NCBI GenBank assembly: GCA_000708835.1
Contig: DF237019.1
Span: 124,001 to 188,000 of the forward strand
Length of the DNA: 64,000 bases
Origin: Klebsormidium nitens
Taxonomy: Eukaryota; Streptophyta; Klebsormidiophyceae; Klebsormidiales; Klebsormidiaceae
Direction of reading: 5' to 3'
Shown here: one piece after another, positions 22,954 to 35,600 of the stretch
How the letters are laid out: each line of letters begins with the position of its first letter
Numbering within the stretch: position 1 is the stretch's first letter
Notes under the pieces: generated by a model
Database searches by the model: none
Told to the model about the DNA's origin: nothing
Seen by the model: only the letters and a program-made list of their open reading frames with translations
Position numbers and translations under genes: made by a program

Positions 22954-25900
22954 TTATACGTTGTCAACCGGATGAGCATCCGACGATCTGACTGGCGGCG
23001 CACTTCTATCCGAGACGCTATTTGGCGTCTCAGCGACCTCATTCTGCTCGGACTCTACGGACATAGTTGAGAAGCTATCAAACAACTTCGAGCCGCGGGA
23101 TATTTCCGCGCCATTATCCGCGTCGGTCTGCTCGAGTGGCCGCTCGGGTGACGTGAAGAAGAATTGCTTGCCCCATGTTCCCACGTCACCGAACACGTCA
23201 GTCAGATTCCGGAGGTGAAAGCCAAACAAAATAGCGGCGACCCAGTACGCGAGTGGAACAAAGTTCCACGCACCACCGATATTGGAGATGATGTCAACCG
23301 TAGGGCTCCGTTCTCTTAGCATGGAAATGTCGTTGCTGTCTCGAAGTAGGCTCATCTGAACGGTCGCAGCGTCGACGCCTGGTAAAGGGGGCTCGACTTG
23401 GTTCAGGGTCGACATTGACGAGATGGTGTAGAACGTTCGCTGCAGAAACAAGGTGCTCAATCTGCTTCCTGACAGGCACGTTACATTTTTCAGTTCTGAT
23501 GAAATGCTTGATGACAGCAGAGCTGGGTCGGCAGCCAGTTCAATGTCACAAGTGTCTTGTTTCAGTTGGTGGAAGCTTTTGAAGCGTATTTCCTTCAACA
23601 TCAGGATGTTACTTTTTAAACCTTGAATACTTTAGTCTTTAGCTGTTATTTAGTAGCTTCACTAGGCTTAGGCTTTTGGTTGTCTTCGTCTTTTGCAGTG
23701 AAAGCAGTTCAATGTCACAAGTGATCTTGATTCTTTTCACAGCGAATTACCCTTCGAGTTAAAAACGGACGTTGAGCGGCGCTCTCCAGCATAGCACGAC
23801 AGTATTTGTATACGTCCTCGCTCAAAGACAAGACAGATAATATGAAGCAAACACAAGCAAGTTGTTAGCGAGGCAAGCTGAGCTGATCAAGAACGCTAAC
23901 GGGATCTAGCTGATAGCTGATGACAGCTTGCGAACCCACATCCGTTTTTTTTGAAACCTACCATGGTTTCTTTGCCATGCATCGCTCGACTGAGCCTTGA
24001 AACGTCCGTCACCAGGTCGAAAAAGCTAGCTTCTGACTCCTACTGAGAGCGCCGTCTTACCTCGGTTGTTGCCCCAAAGCCGACGAACAGCCATAGCTTG
24101 GACTTGATTCTCGTTTGCTTATTCTTCTTCAGCGCCAGGACATGCGTCGAGTTCCCAACCACCAGCTTCGCAAACCCGTGGCCTTGGGCTGTGTACAACG
24201 AACGTTTCTCCTCATTGGTCAACGATGATAAGCTTCTCGTGCTCAAGTCTACGCTGTGCTGCAAATCCGCGAGGAGGTCTGCTTGTGCAGTGTCGTTGGA
24301 TGAGTTGGTCGGGTAGTCATTGAACTGCCAGTGGAGGACCTTTGGGGGCTGCAGGAAAGATGAGCAAGAAAATTGAACTCAGAAAAGATGATAATAAGCC
24401 GAGATAATGATAAGGTAACCGCACCGGGACGGGTGCGGTTACTTTGGTGGTTAGGGTGGGTATGGGTTTGGAGCTGAGGTACCTTCTTGGGTTAGGTTTC
24501 GTATTGCTTGTCGGAGCCCAATATCATATCTTGGCGTATTATCATCTTTCTTGATCTAAATGAAAAATCAGGAGCTTCGATCAATCGCTTCCGTCAGTAG
24601 TTGAAACACACCTGTGCCTGCTGCACGAAACATGTCTCTCGCTTCTCGCAGCTAGTAGAGCGGAGGTGTTGTCTCCATGTATCTACAGGGAGCTGGCACA
24701 CTCAAACAAGCACAGGCATGACAAGCCGTGCAGCCTACGAAAGAAGGCTACTGAGGTACAACAAAGGACCCTTGTCGTAGCGTCACTTGATTGCCCTGCT
24801 TGCACTCCGAACCGCCGGGAAAAGAGATTGAATCGAAAGGAGGTAATCGAACGCAATTCAAGGCCGGGAAAGTGCGATCTTTTGAGAATCCACTACGCAC
24901 TCCACCTCTCCACGCGTACGCGGGCCTCCTTAAACGATGCTTCAGCTCCTGTCGTGCATGTGGACCCGTGTTGTGGACCTTATCCAAGCTGAAGTTTTAA
25001 AACTGCCCAAATATCGGGCACTGCAATTAGTAGCATTGCCGGATGCAAATTTGCAACTTCATGAGGGTTTAACAAAGTATGGCTGGAACCTGCCTTGAGG
25101 TTCCTGACGTCGTTCGTCACGTGTCCCCCAAACGACAGCGAAAAGTCTAGTGACACGTGGGGCTGCAGTATTTGCTCCGGGTCCGTTGTGCGCCGTCTTA
25201 ATTGGTTGGGGAAGTAGACGATACACCACGATTGTGGGGGAGTGACGGGCTCGCCGGCGGAGCTTCTAACGAGGTTGCTCGGTTGCAACCAGTAGAAAGT
25301 GCTGATCCTCGTGTCAGCTGATGCAGGCGAGCCTGTTTGAACGGTCGTACTGTTGCGGTCCCCCGAGATGTTGTTGCGTTCGTAGAAGTCCGGAAATTTT
25401 CCTTCCGCTCTGCGTGAGATTCAGGTCAGGAGAGAGTGAGTTCCGTCATTCTTGAGGTGGGTGCACGCATTACCTGAGGTATAGAAACATCGTGTCCTCA
25501 AAGGAAGCGAACTAGCATGTAACGGCCTGAGTGAAGGAACTGCTTTTGAATCGTGATTTCTCTGGCAATGGACATCAAAGGTCAAATTTCCACCAGCAGA
25601 GAACACGGACTGCTGTGCTGAAGGCCAGACATTACTTTCCAAACACCAACAACGGTAATGGAAGCTACTCCATGAAAGGAGGGTGCAAAACTATAATGTT
25701 GCCGCTCACAGACTAACTCCAAGATTCCTGCGCCGCAGAATGCATCGAGCTTGCTTGCCTTGCTCGCTGGTAGTTTGGTCCAAAGTTGAAGAAGAAGTAT
25801 CGGCTTGACGAGTAGAACATCTTCAAGTAGCCATAGTCCAGGGGAATGCTCGAAGGGCCCTCGAAAGAGCAAGCCGAGATGACGGGAGCCCGAAATTCGC

Positions 25901-26711
25901 TGTCCTCATTCTGGTTCATGGAGACCGATGGATGATTGTAGAAGACCAGGAACTGCATAATGGAAAGCACAATCAGAATCTTTCAACATGAGAGTTCACT
26001 TGGAGCATTGATTGCGAGTTGAGCCGCCGGATGCCAGGTGACCTGTTTGGCAAAAGTTCCATGTGAGTCATGGCAGCTCAGAAGAGAATGTGCCGTTGAG
26101 ATGACCAGAGTGAAGTAAGATGATGGCACGTCAGGAGGTAGTGGTTCTTAATGGATGCAGCCACTTTAGATTGCATGAATGGATTCCAGCAACAATGAAG
26201 CTGTGGATGCCAAAGTCAAGTGTCAGCCTGCGTTGAAGCTTTCTATGCAAATAGACAATAGGTGCAAAATTTCTCCACTTGAGGTAGAACTTAAGAGACT
26301 GCAAGAATGCATTCAGTAGGTGGTAAACGACCTCATTGGCCAAATTGCAACGAATCACCACGCTGAAAGCTGACCTGTAGGGATTGCTCGTAATGAGTTC
26401 TTTGAAATTGTTGTGCTGGTCTTTCTGGAATCTGCACAAATGACAGGACTCAACCACTAGGCTGACAGACTCAACGGTTGCTACTTTGCACAAACACGTC
26501 ACTGCATGTCTGATCGATAACTTACCGCTGAGAAAAGATATATCGAATATATCAGGAAGATGACAAGCAGAAAACCTGCAAAGTACAACCCCGCGCCGCC
26601 CCTACTCCTGCGGCTCCTTTTGTCATTTCGAAGATCCATAGTAGATGCTGCAGGATCATGAGCTGCTTTGTCTTCAGTCTGTTCTGAGGACATAGCGCCG
26701 ACGGAAGTCAT
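22954..26711 (-). CDS. Orphan two-TM protein with large N-glycosylated ectodomain
   Basis: Proposed exons: 26711-26526, 25952-25718, an uncertain exon near 25631-25482, 25409 to about 25005, about 24350-24050, and about 23591-22954. The N-terminus is basic and followed by TM1 (GLYFAGFLLVIFLIYSIYLF). The middle holds N-glycosylation sequons (NNIS, NSTT, NSSN, NSTH), so it should face the lumen or outside. Then come SPTVDIISNIGG and a second hydrophobic segment (FVPLAYWVAAILFGF), and a polar C-terminal tail. The two-TM topology and an IGG motif just before TM2 recall the DEG/ENaC layout, but similar IGG-TM endings occur in uncharacterised protist and fungal proteins and I see no Cys-rich ENaC thumb. 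Phases match for exon 1-2; the junctions around 25.4-25.6 kb, the weak donor at 25004 and the last acceptor are not settled. The function is unknown. Confidence 0.5.
24385..24500 (+). repeat. Dispersed GGTTAGGG-rich repeat, copy 1
   Basis: The ordered blocks are GATAATAAGC, GACGGGTG, TTTGG, GGTTAGGGTGGGTATGGGT, TGGAGC and TTGGGTTAGG. The same order occurs on the opposite strand near 27.7-27.8 kb. It contains the short palindrome GTAACCGCACC...GGTGCGGTTAC (about 24416-24440). It lies in an intron of the two-TM gene, or just before its exon. Confidence 0.65.
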
Positions 26712-28718
26712 GCTTGCAGGATAATGCTGCTTTTGCTCTGCAGAAATACCCCCGTCTGCAGGCTGGCTGCACAAACAGGGAAGTCGTCGCGGCCCCGCCA
26801 GGCTTCACGTCCGCGGGCTCTTGTAGTCACAGGCTGTTGAGCTGCCAATGCCAGCTTGGCCGTCGCCATTGACTGCCATGATTGCTGCGGCCGCTGCAGA
26901 AAGCTTTGCAGAGTTGCACCTTTGAAAATCAGTGACGGCAAGGGGGGACCCCCTGGGTTCAAGAAAGCAATCGACAAGCACAGGAAGCATCCCGCTGACG
27001 GCCGAAACTTCAAAAAGCGGTACCTAGAAGCCACGAACTACAGGATCCTGGAATCCTAGAAGAGTTACAGCTTCGAATTGCCCCCCGCGAATTGCAAGCT
27101 TCGAATTGCAAGGACTCAGGCCGTGCGGTACGGTAGTCGCCGTTAGGTCGCCGAGTCGCAAGCCGCAGTAACTTCATAACGACCGTACTTGGACGTCGGG
27201 TACCGGTAGGTCACTGCGGTTTTGTGCAGTGCACTGGTATCACAGGTGGGGTGGGGTCCCCGGTCCACCGTCGGCCACTCACATGCAAACGAAACACGAG
27301 CGCTAGGTATAGCTATTACTTCGTTTTTCAGGCTCAGCCAATCACATTACCGGTGCCTACCTAGGTACGGTATTACCGGTAGGTAAAGAGAAGAGAAACA
27401 GAAAGAGGCCACCGACGTCTTGAAAAGCGCCCGTACACAATCAAGCCATAAATTCAGGCACGCAACATGCTGCAGGACGCTCGATTGTTCTTATCGGACG
27501 GTCGAAACAGCACGGATCTGCTATGATGGCTTAACGTCATCTCCCGTACAGACTCTACTCTGAGCCCCTTCCTTTGCGTGACACGCGGCCCAGTGAAACG
27601 GAGGATTTCTCTTCATATAGTGATGAGATGCATGACGGACTATTAGATTTAGGAATGATAAGAGGCGGGCATGAAAAGCTCCAACTATTATGACTAAAAC
27701 CCTAACCCAACAATCTACCTGCTCCATACCCGTACCCACCCTAACCCCCAAACTAATCCCACCCGTCCCAGGCTGGCGAGCTTATTATACATGCCGCTTA
27801 TTATCTTTATGGCGGAGCCAATATCTCGCACTTCATTTTGGCTCGAATGCCACGTGACTTGATGCCCGCTCTGCCCGGTACTATCCCCTGCCGGGCCATA
27901 TGATCCCATATCTCGCTGTCGCGACTGGCGGGCACTATCCGGATCACCGGGCACCTTGCCGAGAGGATGGCCAGATAACTGGCATATGGTATTAAGTTGG
28001 TTCCCTGCCAAATGGCCGAGCGGAAACATCGGGCGAGCACTATTAAATCCTAAATTAGGTAGTCCAGAGTTCACCAACGGGGCGTTGCCGGATGGTCAAA
28101 TGGTACGGACGCTACGGCGTTGACGCCGCGACTTCCCACTCCGCACTGCCGCAACTCGGCCTCGCCCGGCGGCCACAGTCAGTGCACGTCAGAACAATAT
28201 TCGCACACCCTGTCACTGCTGCAGTGTGCACTGTGCCAGTGGCAGTGGCTCTACTCACTGCTCTTGCAATGCTTCTTGCGCTGAGTCCTCGACTGCGAAG
28301 CGGCGACGGACCTGGTTACCCTGTCTTGGTACATGCCATTTGGCAGTACGAGGTTGCTCTCCCCTGTCTAGGAAGACCATAGTCACGAGTCTGAGAAGTG
28401 CAGCCTAAAACCAGCAGCTCGCGAGTGGGCAGTTGCCACCACTTCTTCGACTTCGCTTTTGAGCTGAATAAGTCGATCTAACACGGAGGCTCTGAAGTTG
28501 TGAAAGACGGGAGGAGAGGCTCTAACACCGAGATACCGAGCTGTTTCAGTGTCATGTCGAAAGGCGGACCTCAGATTTTGGCTCTTTAATCCTCTTGCCG
28601 GTGAAAGGCGCAGCAACGCGTACGTGTTCCGTGAGCTCCCAGATCGCCCCTCTTGGGTGCTCATTCGCAGCAGAAGCGACAGAAAACGAATAAAGCTATT
28701 GGACACGTACTGGCAGGA
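26712..28718. other. Intergenic, divergent region
   Basis: This is the spacer between the two-TM gene (minus) and the secreted-glycoprotein gene (plus). A likely 5'-UTR acceptor for the former lies at about 26733-26735 (TTTCTGCAG on minus). The 27060-27400 part has GAATTGC direct repeats and palindromic TACCTAGGTA / TACCGGTAGGTA motifs. It also holds dispersed-repeat copy 2. No coding region is supported. Confidence 0.45.
27690..27835 (-). repeat. Dispersed GGTTAGGG-rich repeat, copy 2
   Basis: The reverse complement reads GATAATAAGC, GACGGGTGGGATTAGTTTGG, GGTTAGGGTGGGTACGGGTA, TGGAGC and TTGGGTTAGGG. This matches copy 1 block for block over about 130 bp. No terminal inverted repeats or coding capacity are visible, so it is most like a short non-autonomous element. 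Confidence 0.65.
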
Positions 28719-31356
28719 ATGGCTTTCCAGCCCCTCTATTGGCGCTGCATTTGCGCCCTTCTCGGGAACCTCCTGCTTAACGTATGTCTTCTGTCTTTTA
28801 TTCGGCCAATCAGTGCAGGAGCTGAAGGGTCCCGCTTGACGCGTCAGATTGGCTCAGCTTGTAACCTGAACGACGTCAATAATGCAGTCTCTTTATCGAG
28901 CCTCCCAGCCGGTCTCTGGTACTACAACATCAGTCACCCAAGCACTAATGGCTTGTGCAAGGAAGAACCAAATGCGGGTCACTCTCTTTGTGGAGTGATT
29001 GGCGCCCGTGTCTGTGAAAAGAGCAAGCAAGCAGCTTGTGCAGACCCAGCGACAAAGCCGCTGCATTCACGGGCGGATCTTGTGCTACAGAAGACACAGA
29101 TGTGCAAGGCAGCACGTGTGTTTGCTGTAACCCTGGGCAGCGATTGTAACCTGATTGTGGACTGTGAGTATGTGGACGCAAGTCGGCTGTCGACAAGGAT
29201 CCTTGTGGAAAATTCCTACTACAGTAAGCCTCCGACTGACAGCCCGAGTGCTCAGCCTGAGGCAAACCTCCTGCCAAAGGCAGGTGACGTCGTGCTGACG
29301 TCAGCATACGCGGTGGGCATCGTCAAATACGTCTGCAGCCAAGGTGGGTCTGCTCGCCCTGCACTTCTTATTCAGACTCTATCTTTTGTCGGCCGCGGGC
29401 ACTTGAAAGAACTCTGCTGCCAGTAAGTCTGGTTGCGAGGCAATTCATGCAATCAGCATGGCCCCTTGTGGCACAGCAACGAGCTGCTACACAGCTGCAA
29501 ACAAGACCCCTTTTGAAATGCACATGGCAGATGACTAGAACATCATGATTGTGGATATATAAAGATAAGTGAAGTTCATAAGCTAGGGTGGGAATTAGTA
29601 GAGCTTTGGCCGTCTCACTTCCTGCATTTGATCTCCTTTAAGACCCTTCTGAAGCTCAGATATCAATCATACTGAGAATGGAGCTATATCAAGCTTTAGT
29701 ATTTATAGGGTCTGAGCTTCTCGCAAATCTTCTCACAGGAACATTTGACAGATAGAAAGATAGTGGATTGGACTGAGTGATGGGATGATCTTCTGGACTA
29801 ACCTGGAATAAATGTATTTCCAACTCACATCATTTGAACCGTTTTAATCAGTTCTTGTTCTAGCTTCATACATGACTCTGATGTTGTGTATGGAACTGCA
29901 AGGACGCTCAACATGGTCTCAACATCAGGTCTTGCCTCCAAGATATAGCAACTTGACGGCGGAAGTACCTCGCAGGGCAGTAGTCGGAAAAGAAACACTC
30001 AGTGAATCGCTGATTATCTCCTGTTTCAAGTCAGTCAAACTATCCATCTGTAGCAGCCGAATCTGCAGATTCTATCCCAAGCTCATACTTGTGCACACGA
30101 AATCATCATCTGGACCTTATCAACGAATGCAGCAGTAAGCGCTCCAGGTATCCTCAAGAAACTCTCGTCCGACTACCAAGAATCTTGAGCTAGACTGAGT
30201 GCGAGCTCCTTACAAGCTGATTATAATGTGTTATGCTCCTTTCAGGTAGCCAGTCCCCCAGCAATGTTTCATCTGCCGCTGACCTTTACTCCAATGATCC
30301 AACATACAACCGAGTGGGCACGTATCTCAGCACAAATGAAAGCCAGTATTTCCTCTTCAACTCAAGCGGACCTTTCGCAACTAGTACCTTCAATGCCACG
30401 GCAACCATAAACTCAACCAGAGCGACAGGGAAGGTGTATCCGTCTTCGGATCTGGATGGTAAGCAAAGTCCGGCAACGACATTGGCACGTCATCTACGCT
30501 CCGTGAAGACTTAATGTATCTGTCTGACGGAGAAAGAGGGATATCAGGGCTTTTCGTGGTCATTAGAGCAGCAATTGCCGACAACCAGCTTATGGGCGCA
30601 AGAAGGCATTTCATTTTCCTGTTTTGTTTCCGATGCCCCACTTTCGCATACTTCCGCAAAAGATTGACCATAAAGGTGCGTCAAAAGTTCCTATCTGAGT
30701 AGACCTTAAGCATTGAATATCTTGAGCACCAGCGGTCAATTACTACTCCTGCCACGTTTGCTTTCAGCCAGATCCCTGACTTGATTCGGATTCGGGTTTT
30801 CTAACGATCTGGTGCAAAAACTTCCCGATCCCGATTTCTGTGCTCTGGGGTCGAGCACGCGTCGAGCTTGCACCGACTCTGCTTGCGTCTGGTGTTTGAC
30901 TACTGCTCACTTGGCCGACAACTCGGAACTAGTTTTGATCTATGTTTGATGCAATCATCGCCCACGTGAATTCCAGACCTGCATCCGTCTTCGGATCTGT
31001 CTTCACAGCACTGCTCTCTAGCTGTCCCTAGCAAACTTTTGAGCGAAAGCAAATGCAAGTTCTGTCTGCTATCCTACGGAACAGACATAAATCTTCCGTT
31101 CAATGATTCTTGTTTTTGTTTTTTATTGCCCTCAGGTCCTTACTATGGTTCCCTAGACCAGAGTTACTCAACGGCTACCGGCACGCTGGGTTTAGCTTCG
31201 GTGAGATATATCACGACGACGTCGACTTATGGCGGCCTCCTTCCCCCGTACACCACGTGCGCAAAGCTGCCCATTCCGGGTGTGGTTCAAGCGCCATTCA
31301 GCGTCCCGTTTCAGGCAAACTTCACGTTCTTCAGTGCATACACACCTCCTATCTGA
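28719..31356 (+). CDS. Secreted or cell-surface glycoprotein, orphan
   Basis: Exons 28719-29343, 30246-30458 and 31136-31356 join in phase 1 at both introns to a 352-residue protein. The start at 28719 is chosen because it puts a classic signal peptide at the N-terminus (hydrophobic core ALLGNLLLNVCLLSF); the in-frame Met 66 bases upstream would bury it. Exon 1 holds about ten Cys in an otherwise unrecognised domain. Exons 2-3 are Ser/Thr/Tyr-rich with at least six sequons (NVS, NES, NSS, NAT, NST, NFT) and no Cys until one near the C-terminus. No TM anchor or GPI-type tail is seen, so the product is probably secreted to the wall or extracellular space. No family was recognised. Confidence 0.72.
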
Positions 31357-32689
31357 GCGAACTACTTTGATCTAGCACATCTCAGCTTTCGCTCTCACCC
31401 ACGTGGATTCAAGACGTACTGAGGACCAGCTCTTTCTAGCTTCTCGGTTCCATTGGCTGCTAACCGTCCTATTGGCTGATCGACTGTTACGTGACGGTTA
31501 TCGTAGTTGAAGTTGGTTTTGGATATGGGCCGGTTGAATTGAAACAGAGGAATAACCTTGCACGAGCTCGCAGTCGATCGAAGGCGTGAAGGTACGTACG
31601 GCACCTGCTACCGTAGTACGGGCCCGGGGCAACAGATGCAGTGAGCTTGCATGTGGTGTGACACGTACAGCTGACTCATTGCGATCAGACCGTCGGTGTA
31701 TACTTTGGAAGTTTGTCATGGTTGCAGCCATGCACTGCCACGCCATACAGCGAAATTGTAACTACCTTGTGAATATCATTATAACTCTGTAGACTGTGAG
31801 TAAGCTAACCATCAGTAATATCAACGATCGTTTCTGCTTCCGAGCGAACCTCAAACGAGTTGCGTGTCAACAGCTTGCGCATGTGCACCGGATGCGCCGC
31901 CTCAAAGGCGCGGCCGGGCGGCCTCACAATCTACTCGAAAGACTTGCACGAAAGGTGATAGCTTGGTGCATGAATTTTGGAAGATAGGGCCGGCACAATG
32001 ACAGCCTTAAATGCATGCAAGATCTTAGCGGCACACTCACTACAAAAAGTTCAGCGAGATCTACAATGATTGTCCAACCTTTTTCCTGAGCTGGCCCGTC
32101 ACTAGCGGTATCGACTTGCAAGTGTGCAAACCTTCAACCTACATGGCTACTAACCCTATACGAAAATCCAGAACCAGACACTAGAGCCGTTACCAAATGT
32201 GTAGTATGTCCTGCTTAAGCCTTGGGCGACTCAAAACAGCTTACCTAGCTGTAGATTTGACGTTGCAATTATATTGCATTCCACTGCACCACTAGACCGT
32301 TTAACCACCACTGCGGCAGTATCTTGTTGACTGTCTGCAACTGAATCCAAGATATTTCAACTCAGCAATATCACAGCCCTTAGTCAGTACACCGATATGT
32401 GGAATCCACCATGACGGCCCCCATAATAAATGCAGGGCGCCTATCTAGTCCTCAACCGTTGCCTGTATAAACCTTAGTAAGGCGCACCAACCCAGCAACG
32501 CTTCTTTCCCTGTCCCCAACAATCGAAGCCACGCCTGTCCCCTACGAGCTAACGTTCTACAAAAAAAGCCGCCCTAAAAATGCAAACACAATCTACGCCC
32601 CTCAGGCCGCTAGCCTGAGGGAACTCAAGCTAACCCAATCCCGTAACCCCACCCCAGGGACCTTCGCAAATTATCAGCTTATGCTTCCC
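31357..32689. other. Intergenic, convergent flanks
   Basis: This lies between the stop of the secreted glycoprotein and the stop of the hydrolase. I find no splice-consistent coding sequence, tRNA or obvious repeat. A short inverted element (CCTCAGGCCGCTAGCCTGAGG, about 32601-32621) is the only structure of note and could form a 3'-end hairpin for the hydrolase transcript. Confidence 0.45.
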
Positions 32690-35600
32690 CTACCCCAACG
32701 GCACCTTCGACGAATCCAGGAACGCCACGATCGCCTCCACAATCTCCTGGTTCCGATAATACGTGGCATGCGTCAGCTGCCACTGGTTGCGGATCTCCCA
32801 GAAGCGCGCCTCGACGACGCAGCACAGGGAGCGCAGGTCGCGCGCGAACTGCGCGCTCGTCAGCCGCGGGTTGTGGTCCAGGCTCGGCAGCTGCCCGCGG
32901 AGCTTGTTGTACATCGGCGACGAATCGGAGCGCGCGATTAGCTCCGCGTCGTCCCACAGAAACGAGTACGCGCTCGCGGCGGACGACGGAACTCCGTTCA
33001 TTCCGTTCGATCCCTCGGGCGCCGCGGCTCCGCCGCTGCGGAGATTTGTCCCGGATGCGAACTCGGAGCCGTCGAAACTCCCGCCGGTCCCGACGGGCGT
33101 TTCGCGGAAGCTGCCGCTCGAATCGACACTGACACTTTCAGACACGGCGCGTTGCAAGGAAGTCCGGCCAAAAGGTTTCCCGTCGTCAAGCGCCTCCCCC
33201 TTTGTTCCGGCCGGAATCCGCTCATTGCAATTTCCGTTTCCCTCCGGCTGCTCGCGCGCAAAATCCTCGACCCAAGTGCGCGCGAGCCCGCGCTCCTCCG
33301 CCTGCGCCAATAGCCGCCGCACGTCCCACGTGTGGATGTTCCGGGGGGATCCCCCGAGCTCCAGCGTCTCCTCCACGAAGATGCGCGCGTTCTTCAGGTT
33401 CGCCGTGTCGAGCCCGAACGCGAGCCCCATCAAAACAGACCGGATCGTGTTGAACGTGTTGCGCACGACAATCTTGCTGATCAGCCAGAAGATGATGCGC
33501 GGGAAGAGGAGAACTAGGTTGAGCACAACCGCGCGGAAGAGCGCCATGTAGAAGAAGGCGCGCGCGCGCGGAGGAGCGTGCGCGGCCGGGCGCCGGGGGA
33601 GCGCGACGAAGCCCGCGCGCGCGGTGGCGCGGCGAACTAGGGGCAGGAGAAAAGCGCGCGCGGCCGGCTCGGCGGAGAGCGCGAGGGCGGCCTCGTCCAG
33701 CTTGCCGGCCTGGATGACCAGCGCGTGCTGGGCGGGGGACCACGGGACCTGGCGGGGAACAAACGACTGACTCAGAAACTGCTTTGATCTGGTTCGGTTG
33801 CTTTTGGGGACCATGGGACCTGGCAAGAAGGACAGGATACATTTCGTCCTATTTCAGCTTGCCCCAAGACTGCGTTCGAAGTGTCCTTTAGCTTCGACGC
33901 AGATTGCACGGCACCACAGGACCTAGCAGTGAGGAAACAAATTGAGATTGATCTGTGCTGAGACTGCTCTTAGCATTCTCGAACGGCTTCTGCCTTGTTA
34001 GTCCCTGCTGTTCCATCGGGCTTCGCTGAATGAGCATCGGGCCTGTTGCAAACATCTGCAGAACCTGTCCGCTTTTCTTTCAGAACCCTCTCGGAGCATT
34101 TTAAGACTTCTCCAGTGATCCGTTCAACCTTGAACGACTCTTCTCTTGTACATCCACATGCCTACTTCTGGGAAGCGGCACAGCTTGAGATGCTTTTTCA
34201 ATTCCTCTTCTTATGCATGCTTTCTGATTGCCGGAAAGCAGCCATCGAAGGCTAAGCTGTACACTGAGTCGCATTTATTGACCAGCTGTTGTAGCACGTG
34301 GCGGGACTGCCGCAAAAAAATTGCATCTACAGTAGGATCTTCTTAAGTCGCCAAAATGTGACATCATGCCGTTTTCATCGAAGCATCAGTTCAATCAGCG
34401 GAGCCCTTCAGCTCCACCACGAAGCGAATTGCCACAGGAAGGAAGTACCGAACAGAAGGGACGGAGTCGGAAGAACCCTAAAACGCGACGCGCCAATATC
34501 TCAGGTATATAAAAGAATACAATCCATACGTTGTCAGCGTGATAGATGTCGCGGCTTTGGAATCCCGTCTGGTCGCGACGCTCATCAACTCCGTATGAAA
34601 GAGGAGCACTCACAATCTCAAAGATCTCGAAGAATTGCATCTTTAGCACAGACGCTTACCGTATTCGAGTGGTACATGTTGCCACTCCGAAACATCGTCC
34701 GGTCCGCAAAGCCCATCAGCTCCGCGAAGAAGAGCAGCGCCGTGAGCCCGACCGCGAGAAACATGATCACGTTGTCGTCCGTCTCGAACGCGCAGACGCC
34801 CGCCCAGATGTACACGGCGAGCCACGTCAGGGCGAAGCCGAGAACTAGAGAGACGAGGAACGAGAGGAGGATGCGCAGAACCGCCCACGAGACCCACTGC
34901 TTGCAGTAGAAGGGCGTGCCCAGGAAGACGGTCTTGCCGAGCGCGTTGGAGATGGGGCTCGTCATGCGCCTGCGGAGAGGGAACGGGATGGCGTCAGCAG
35001 CTTGTCTCACTTAAGGGAAATGGAAAGGGAACTTTTCCCGAGCACGTTGGAAATAGGGCTCGTCATGCGCCTGCAGAGAGGGGCGAGCGGGATGACGTCA
35101 GCGATTTAGGCGGGGTCACGCAAAAGGGGGGGGGTCTCACCACCTCAAGTTCTCAATTTGGATCCACTTTTGAAAAGGGTGCAATTCGCAGAGGCGTCAA
35201 CGAGAGCAGCGGTAATGCAAAGCGCGTTAAATATGGGGTCGTCGTGCCCCTGCAGAGAGGGGACGGGATGACGTCAGCAATTCGGGCGGGTTTACGTGAA
35301 GGGGAGGGGGGATCTCACTACTTTGCGTCTCAAGTTCTTGAGCGCGTTGGAGATGGGGCTCGTCATTCACCTGCAGAGAAGGGGCGGATGACGTCAGCAA
35401 TATGGAGGGGTTCTGCGAAGGGGAGGGGAAACTTCACCACTTTGCGTCATGAGCGCGTTGGGGATGGGGCTCGTCAGCGCCTGCGGAGAGGGAAAAGTAA
35501 CGTCAGCAACTTGTCGGAATCATGCTAACCGGAGGGGAGAAATCACTGCTCTGATCTCTCGAGCGCGTTGGAGATGGGGCTTATGTCACGCCTGCGGAGA

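Noticed and set aside
33202-33842. Long GC-rich antisense frames over the hydrolase last exon
   Set aside because: Shadows of the true minus-strand frame, which carries hydrophobic segments and the catalytic-His region.
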